A stretch of 64,000 nt of DNA, taken from assembly GCA_017459965.1 (NCBI GenBank), contig JAFUBW010000011.1:1-64000 (forward strand), given 5' to 3'. The notes beneath the pieces were generated by a model. It searched no databases. It saw nothing but the letters and a program-made list of their open reading frames with translations, and was not told where the DNA came from. Of the stretch, positions 59,721-64,000 are shown piece by piece. This stretch comes from Bacilli bacterium. Its GTDB lineage: Bacteria > Bacillota_I > Bacilli_A > RF39 > UBA660. How positions within the stretch are numbered: the first letter of the stretch is position 1; every line of letters begins with the position of its first letter. The position numbers were made by a program, and so were the translations under genes.

Positions 59721-61101
59721 TATTTTCTTCTTTTTGTTTACTTAATATATATTCATCAGCCCATTTTATAAAAGCTTTTAAATCTATTACTCCTACATCT
59801 ATTAAATCTAAATCATATATATTTCTTGGATTAGCATCAAATAAATGTATTTTACTATTTTCCCCTATATACCATCTTACATGAGTAAATGCATTTCTTA
59901 ATCTATTTTTATCATATTCTTTACCATCTATTGTTATTATTTCTTCATCACATAAATGATTTATAACTGCATCTATATACATTATATATGGTATTGCTTG
60001 TGAAAAATCTCCATTTGCTAAATGTCTTATTAAATATAATTTATCTATATCTTTCATATTCATTATAGTTTCATATTCTTCTTTTTTACTATATGATTTT
60101 CCTATTACTTGTATTATTTGATTAAAATTTAAATTATTACCATCTGTTAAAAGTGATAAATAATATAGTTGTTCATTAAATAAATGTAATTTTAAACCAG
60201 GTACTGGTATTAAATCATTTAATATAAAATATAATACATTCTCTTTATTTTCTTCTATTAATTCTGGATTATATTCTCTATATTGTTTTATTAATAATTC
60301 CGCTTTCTTTTTTTGATCATGGGTTAAGTCAAATTTAACGGGTGGATTTATAGAACTTCCTAAATCATGTAGTTTTTTACTTTTATCTATTTTTTCTTCA
60401 TTTGTTAATAAATTTTCTTTATTTAATAATTTAAATTTATTAGATACTTCTTCATCTAATTTTTTATCAAAATAATAGTGACTAAATTTTATTTTGCTTA
60501 ATTCGTTGTATAATTTGTTTGAATTAATATTAAAATCTTCTGGTATATCAAAACTAGTAAATAATATATTTCTCCCTTTAAATGCGATTAAATTATTTAA
60601 ATCATCTATATAATTAATATTAAATCTCATTTTTAATGGTTCTTTATTGCCACCTTTAGCTATTTGTCTAGGATATCTTATATCATCTATGTCAATTTCA
60701 ATATTTTTAGCATTCTTAGATATTTTTAAATTACTGTCTAAACTATGATTAAATGTATTTCTTATTATTTCAAGTAATCTTTTATTAGTCATATTAGATG
60801 GTTTTTCTATAAAATTACAATTATGTACAAATGAATCTATATCTGTATTACTTATATTATCATCTCTATTTAAAAAATAATCTTCTGTAATTGAATACAT
60901 TTTAAATTTTATATATAAATGATATGTTTTAATCATTGTATTAATATATTCATCATTAATTTTATCAATTTGATTATTAGCCCTCATAAATAAATAAAAT
61001 GAATCAATAAGACTTTTTTCTTTTCTTGCTACAAATCTTTCATTTAAATATGCATAGTCTCTTAAATAATTAATTATTTGTATTTTATCCATTGATATCA
61101 T
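59695..61101 (-). CDS. Protein with two HEPN-type RNxxxH motifs
   Basis: The roughly 468-residue protein has no recognised full-length family. Two stretches match the HEPN ribonuclease signature R-[NDH]-x-x-x-H: EIIRNTFNHSLDS near residue 114 and LRNAFTHVRWY near residue 402. Each lies in a helical region and is followed by a beta hairpin with I-x-L/I-x-D (NIEIDIDD and KIHLFDAN), as in known HEPN folds. The middle (DLTHDQKKKAELLIKQYREYNPELIEE) is helical. It follows the DUF3883 gene by 11 bases and the pair is likely one operon. A toxin or abortive-infection role is inferred from HEPN domains. The start is the ATG after AAGGGTGAT. Confidence 0.6.
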   Translation of the reverse strand: MISMDKIQIINYLRDYAYLNERFVARKEKSLIDSFYLFMRANNQIDKINDEYINTMIKTYHLYIKFKMYSITEDYFLNRDDNISNTDIDSFVHNCNFIEKPSNMTNKRLLEIIRNTFNHSLDSNLKISKNAKNIEIDIDDIRYPRQIAKGGNKEPLKMRFNINYIDDLNNLIAFKGRNILFTSFDIPEDFNINSNKLYNELSKIKFSHYYFDKKLDEEVSNKFKLLNKENLLTNEEKIDKSKKLHDLGSSINPPVKFDLTHDQKKKAELLIKQYREYNPELIEENKENVLYFILNDLIPVPGLKLHLFNEQLYYLSLLTDGNNLNFNQIIQVIGKSYSKKEEYETIMNMKDIDKLYLIRHLANGDFSQAIPYIMYIDAVINHLCDEEIITIDGKEYDKNRLRNAFTHVRWYIGENSKIHLFDANPRNIYDLDLIDVGVIDLKAFIKWADEYILSKQKEENKKLTYKNI

Positions 61102-61112
61102 ATTTATCACCC

Positions 61113-62147
61113 TTAAAATAATTCATAAGTTAGTTTTTTCTTATTTTCATCTTTTAATATATATTGAACATTATCATTAATTGCTCCAATTGTTGTTTGA
61201 TTACCTTTTTTACATACTTCATATATTTTAGTTATATCTTTATCAAAAAATAATTTAACCGCATGATATTCAATATTATTTTTAGATGCATATCTTAATA
61301 TATTACTTTCTGTATCTGTTAATTCTAATTTTTTTGAATAGAACAATGATATAGATCCTTTTACTTCATATAGTTTTACTTCTTTAGTTATATTATTATA
61401 TACCATAATATCATAACCAAAACCATCACCCACAAATCTAGATACCCATATTATTTGTTCATTTTCTTTTCTATTTTTATTTAAATATTTAAAATATTCT
61501 AATTCAGCATAGTTTCCTATATCTTTTTTATATCTATTTTTAATTTCTTTAGTATTATCTTCATTATAATAATTTTCTTTAGCAATATTAAATCTCTCTA
61601 TTATTTCTTTATCATTATCTGGATATTTTTCTACCCATCCACATCTAGCATCCCTGCCTAGTGATTCAAATTCTATTCCTTCAAATGCGATAAAATTATG
61701 TATTTCTTTTATTAATTTATCACCATAACTATTAACAGATAAAAAGAATAATATTTGATCATATGAATCATATTTTAAATTTAATATAGTAGATATTATT
61801 TTTTTATCTAATACTGGATTTTTTGAATGTCTAAATGGTAAATAATAATAATTCAATACATCTTGAAATAAAACGTTTTCGTGTGGATTTAAAAGTATTT
61901 TATCAAAGTTTTCTACTTCAATTATTTTTTTATCTAAGTATGTTAAAAAATCATTATCAAACTGTGATAACATTCTATGTCCTGGATTTAATTTATAACA
62001 ATTACCTACTAATTTTATATCATTAAAAGCAGTTTCTCCATTATAATTATATCCTCTTATATAGTTATGTATATTATTAATTGCTTGTACTTCTTCAAGA
62101 GTATATTTTATACCTGTGTCTTTAAGTACATCATTTCTTTTTAACAT
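61113..62147 (-). CDS. DUF3883 nuclease-like protein
   Basis: The 344-residue protein ends in a DUF3883-type domain with the PD-(D/E)XK pattern: IGNYAELEYFKYL near residue 210, GDGFGYDIMVYN near 240 and KLYEVKGS near 258 (D246, E261 and K263). The first 200 residues are unique to it and include NFIAFEGIEF, which echoes NLIAFKGRNI of the downstream protein. The start follows AAAAGGAG. DUF3883 domains are common in restriction and phage defence genes. It is placed with the dual-HEPN gene. Confidence 0.7.
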   Translation of the reverse strand: MLKRNDVLKDTGIKYTLEEVQAINNIHNYIRGYNYNGETAFNDIKLVGNCYKLNPGHRMLSQFDNDFLTYLDKKIIEVENFDKILLNPHENVLFQDVLNYYYLPFRHSKNPVLDKKIISTILNLKYDSYDQILFFLSVNSYGDKLIKEIHNFIAFEGIEFESLGRDARCGWVEKYPDNDKEIIERFNIAKENYYNEDNTKEIKNRYKKDIGNYAELEYFKYLNKNRKENEQIIWVSRFVGDGFGYDIMVYNNITKEVKLYEVKGSISLFYSKKLELTDTESNILRYASKNNIEYHAVKLFFDKDITKIYEVCKKGNQTTIGAINDNVQYILKDENKKKLTYELF

Positions 62148-62163
62148 ACTTTTTTCTCCTTTT

Positions 62164-62185
62164 CCGGTGGTATATAATACCAGAA
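62164..62185. promoter_or_regulatory. Palindrome before the DUF3883 gene
   Basis: CTGGTATTATATACCACCGG holds the inverted repeat GGTAT-ATA-ATACC just upstream of the ribosome binding site. It could be an operator. The evidence is only the symmetry and position. Confidence 0.4.
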
Positions 62186-62251
62186 AAAAAGAAAATAATC
62201 AAAAATCTTTTTGTTATAACATAAACTTTTTTAAAAAATTTACCATTTTTT

Positions 62252-62280
62252 AGGGGAATTTTTATTTTTATGACGAATAT
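62252..62280 (+). promoter_or_regulatory. Sigma-H/ComX-like promoter of the 17-residue peptide gene
   Basis: AGGGGAAT (62252-62259) and GACGAATAT (62272-62280) lie 12 bases apart. The whole stretch from TTTTTTAGGGG to the AGGAGG is near-identical to the promoter of the DUF1016 gene at 2 kb. The predicted transcript start is next to the ribosome binding site. Confidence 0.6.
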
Positions 62281-62300
62281 TTATATTAGGAGGTGATAAA

Positions 62301-62354
62301 ATGATATTTATATATTTAAGATATTTAGCTAGATTTATTAGAAGATTTATCTAA
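62301..62354 (+). CDS. 17-residue cationic amphipathic peptide
   Basis: ATG at 62301 follows a nearly perfect ribosome binding site (AGGAGGTGAT). The peptide MIFIYLRYLARFIRRFI has four arginines placed so that one helical face is charged and the other hydrophobic. It has the properties of a membrane-active peptide such as a type I toxin or a phenol-soluble modulin. It lies between divergent genes (DUF3883 and an XRE). Function is inferred only from composition. The rest of 62151-62451 contains the palindrome noted above and a terminator. Confidence 0.5.
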   Translation: MIFIYLRYLARFIRRFI

Positions 62355-62423
62355 ATGGTAAATAATGGTAACTATTATTAAAATTACTTATTTGTTAATA
62401 TTTGTGTTATAATTAATTAAGTA

Positions 62424-62453
62424 CAAAAAAAAAGAATATATTAATATATTCTT
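62424..62453 (-). terminator. Terminator after the XRE gene at 62452
   Basis: AAGAATATATTAA and TTAATATATTCTT form a stem followed on the minus strand by a T run. Confidence 0.7.
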
Positions 62454-62721
62454 ATCGTCTTGGAACACGAGCATTGTTTACACTAGGTCTATCAATAAAT
62501 AAATCATTTACTTGAACCCCTAATGTATCTGCGATATGTCCAATATAATCAACTCTCATGTTTCTTTTAGCGTTTTCTAAATTAGATATATATGTAGGAG
62601 TTGTCCCAAGTTCATCTGCAAAATCTTCTTGAGACCAATTCTTTTTAAGTCTGAAATATCTAATATTGTTTGCTAAAATTTTACGCGCATGTTTTTGATA
62701 TTTGGTATTAATAAACTTCAC
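62452..62721 (-). CDS. XRE-family regulator
   Basis: The 89-residue protein is one helix-turn-helix domain (ANNIRYFRLKKNWSQEDFADELGTTPTYISNLENAKRNMRVDYIGHIADTLGVQVNDLF) with short tails. The start is a GTG after AAAGGTA. It resembles small stand-alone regulators that guard neighbouring genes. It may control the peptide or the gene at 62849. Confidence 0.88.
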   Translation of the reverse strand: MKFINTKYQKHARKILANNIRYFRLKKNWSQEDFADELGTTPTYISNLENAKRNMRVDYIGHIADTLGVQVNDLFIDRPSVNNARVPRR

Positions 62722-62848
62722 TACCTTTCTTTTAAACTTACTAATATTGTAATAAGTTTATCATATCTTAACCATACTAATTATGTAGTAAGTTAATGGT
62801 AGTTCTAAGACATTTTGTACTCAATATATATGATTTTGGAGGTTATTC

Positions 62849-63085
62849 ATGAAAACAATAAAAGAACATACATTAGATGAAAATAAGATTATGGCAAATT
62901 TCTATGAAACTTCATATAACTATAATATATTATTATTAAATAAGTTAATTGATAATGAACCATTAAAGATATTTAAGAAAAGACATAAAAAGTGGGAAGA
63001 AGAAAAAGATATATTAAATGATAAAGTAAATGAATCATTTAATAAATTAAATAGTACATATAAATCTATTGAAGATACAATTTAA
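62849..63085 (+). CDS. Unknown 78-residue helical protein
   Basis: The protein reads as helices with many Lys, Glu and Asn residues (YNYNILLLNKLIDNEPLKIF, HKKWEEEKDILNDKVNESFNKL). No signal peptide or family is seen. GGAGG precedes the ATG by seven bases. A terminator follows. The short conserved N-terminus MKTIKEHTLDENKIMANFYE could be useful for searching. Confidence 0.5.
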   Translation: MKTIKEHTLDENKIMANFYETSYNYNILLLNKLIDNEPLKIFKKRHKKWEEEKDILNDKVNESFNKLNSTYKSIEDTI

Positions 63086-63089
63086 TAAA

Positions 63090-63119
63090 ACACTAGTTTT
63101 TTATAACTGGTGTTTTATT
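63090..63119 (+). terminator. Terminator after the 78-residue gene
   Basis: AAAACACTAG and CTGGTGTTTT form a stem with one wobble pair around a TTTTTTATAA loop, followed by ATTTTA. Confidence 0.65.
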
Positions 63120-63173
63120 TTACAAAATAATAAAATAGTGATATAATTTTTTCTCAAAGGAAGTGGGGTTATT

Positions 63174-63971
63174 ATGGATAAAGAAAAGTTAGAAAGATTA
63201 AAAGAAAACTTAAATATTATTAAAAATAAATTTGGTATTCCTGTTTTATCAGTCGCACTTATTATATCTATAGTTTCTTGCCATAATAAAGGTAATAATT
63301 CTCATGATTATAATAATGTTGATAATACTGAATATACTACAGAAGCTTTAACTGAAATGACTACTGAGGAAGTAACTGAAGCATTAACTGAAATGTCTAC
63401 TGAAGAGGTAACAGAGTATATTACAGAAGAAAAAACAACTGAAGAAGTTATTACTAATGATGAATTAATACTTAATGAATTTGAAGAGAATAAAAAAGAA
63501 ATAGAAGAATTAATAGATAAAAAAGATATTGAGACTGCGAAAGAAAAAGGAAGAGAATATTTTATTAAATCTGTTGATTTTATATTCTATGATAGTGAAA
63601 TAAATGGTATAACATATGATGAATTAAAAGAAGATGCTAAAGAAGAGTTATTTGATGAATTATGTGAGATGGACGAATTAATATCTAGTGTTTCTCCTGA
63701 TTATAAAGAAAATTTATCGAATAAGTATGAACTTGTTAAAGATTTTACTAAAGAAAAATATTATTATTCTTTAGATAAAATAAAAGAATATATTGGTGAA
63801 GAAAAATATGATAAAATTGGTGAATTAAAGGATAGTACTAAAGAAAAAATAACTAATTTTAAAGATGATCATCAAGATGAAATAGATAATGCGAAAGAAA
63901 AAATAGAAGAAAAATCTGATGAATATAAATTAAAACTTAAAAATTGGTATGAAGATTATAAAGAAGAATAA
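63174..63971 (+). CDS. Lipoprotein-like protein with Thr/Glu repeats
   Basis: The 265-residue protein has a hydrophobic stretch IPVLSVALIISIVSC near residues 23-37 that ends in a lipobox-like cysteine. Before it lie about 20 charged residues, which is unusually long for a lipoprotein signal. Residues about 52-95 repeat TTEALTEMTTEEVTEALTEM and similar units. The rest is highly charged helix. It is likely anchored at the membrane with a stalk. Function is unknown. GGAAGTGG precedes the ATG. Confidence 0.6.
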   Translation: MDKEKLERLKENLNIIKNKFGIPVLSVALIISIVSCHNKGNNSHDYNNVDNTEYTTEALTEMTTEEVTEALTEMSTEEVTEYITEEKTTEEVITNDELILNEFEENKKEIEELIDKKDIETAKEKGREYFIKSVDFIFYDSEINGITYDELKEDAKEELFDELCEMDELISSVSPDYKENLSNKYELVKDFTKEKYYYSLDKIKEYIGEEKYDKIGELKDSTKEKITNFKDDHQDEIDNAKEKIEEKSDEYKLKLKNWYEDYKEE

Positions 63972-63997
63972 AAACATATCTTATGATATGTTTTTTT
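63972..63997 (+). terminator. Terminator after the Thr/Glu-rich gene
   Basis: AAACATATC, TTAT and GATATGTTT form a hairpin followed by TTTTTATT. Confidence 0.75.
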
Positions 63998-64000
63998 ATT

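Noticed and set aside
163-62721. Reassignment of TGA as tryptophan, common in some low-GC relatives.
   Set aside because: TGA ends several genes at the expected length, and the only tRNA-Trp seen has anticodon CCA, which does not read UGA.
1-64000. CRISPR arrays, rRNA genes and classical riboswitches.
   Set aside because: No regularly spaced repeats, no rRNA-like sequence and no recognisable riboswitch core were seen on reading. The short repeats found belong to LysM or Thr/Glu-rich coding regions.

Overview
This window is very AT-rich DNA from a low-GC Bacillota genome. The lineage descends from endospore formers: there is an alpha/beta-type small acid-soluble spore protein (SASP), SpoVIF, YunB, a SleB/CwlJ-type cortex hydrolase, two LysM/amidase_3 proteins and an N-terminal piece of SpoIVA. 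YutD, YunB and SpoVIF point to Bacilli rather than Clostridia, and an uncultured gut Bacilli lineage would fit. TGA is used as a stop. Most chromosomal genes lie on the minus strand.

Layout. 1-24.6 kb is chromosomal backbone: der, yihA, an NrnA-like phosphoesterase, ackA, several tail-anchored proteins of unknown function, SASP, yutD-yunB, a ferredoxin, a PlsC-type acyltransferase, two dehydratase/activase-like proteins, a DacF-like carboxypeptidase, a thioredoxin/CcdA pair, a LysM protein with a degenerate amidase domain, an AI-2E-type permease, a radical SAM protein, tRNA-Glu and tRNA-Gln, and a glycosyltransferase. 24,657-36,653 is an integrated mobilizable element (element 1, about 12.0 kb) that splits an XRE-regulator gene. 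36.7-41.0 kb is chromosome again (YgjV-like, tRNA-Trp, SleB-like, DinD, Sir2). 40,979-50,893 is a second, related element (element 2, about 9.9 kb) that splits a LysM amidase gene. From 51 to 62.2 kb lies a defence-rich stretch: an MqsR-like toxin with a Panacea-domain antitoxin, two NERD nucleases, a GIY-YIG/DUF2075 helicase with a MazG-like enzyme, a C5 DNA methyltransferase with a divergent HNH protein, an Mrr-like protein, and a dual-HEPN/DUF3883 gene pair. A 17-residue peptide gene, an XRE regulator and a threonine/glutamate-rich lipoprotein follow.

How the parts work together. Both elements share a backbone: a large serine recombinase at the left end, a small ORF, a replication-initiator-like HTH protein preceded by a conserved hairpin leader, a winged-helix protein, a divergent XRE regulator, a hairpin plus TAGTGTG-TTA site that looks like a MobV oriT, variable cargo, and a MobV relaxase at the right end. 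Both ends can be read to the base because each splits a recognisable host gene. The core dinucleotides (GG on the sense strand for element 1, TG for element 2) sit exactly at the centre of inverted repeats in the reconstructed attP. In element 1 the attP lies inside the recombinase gene, so integration replaces its natural 49-residue tail with 13 residues read from host DNA.

Main points for follow-up: the recombinase tail swap; a C-terminal G-[MR]-[SR]-L motif shared by both relaxases and two element 1 cargo proteins; a sigma-H/ComX-like promoter shared by a DUF1016 nuclease gene, dinD and the 17-residue peptide; and the dual-HEPN/DUF3883 pair. All functions are read from sequence motifs and remembered family features; no database search was possible.
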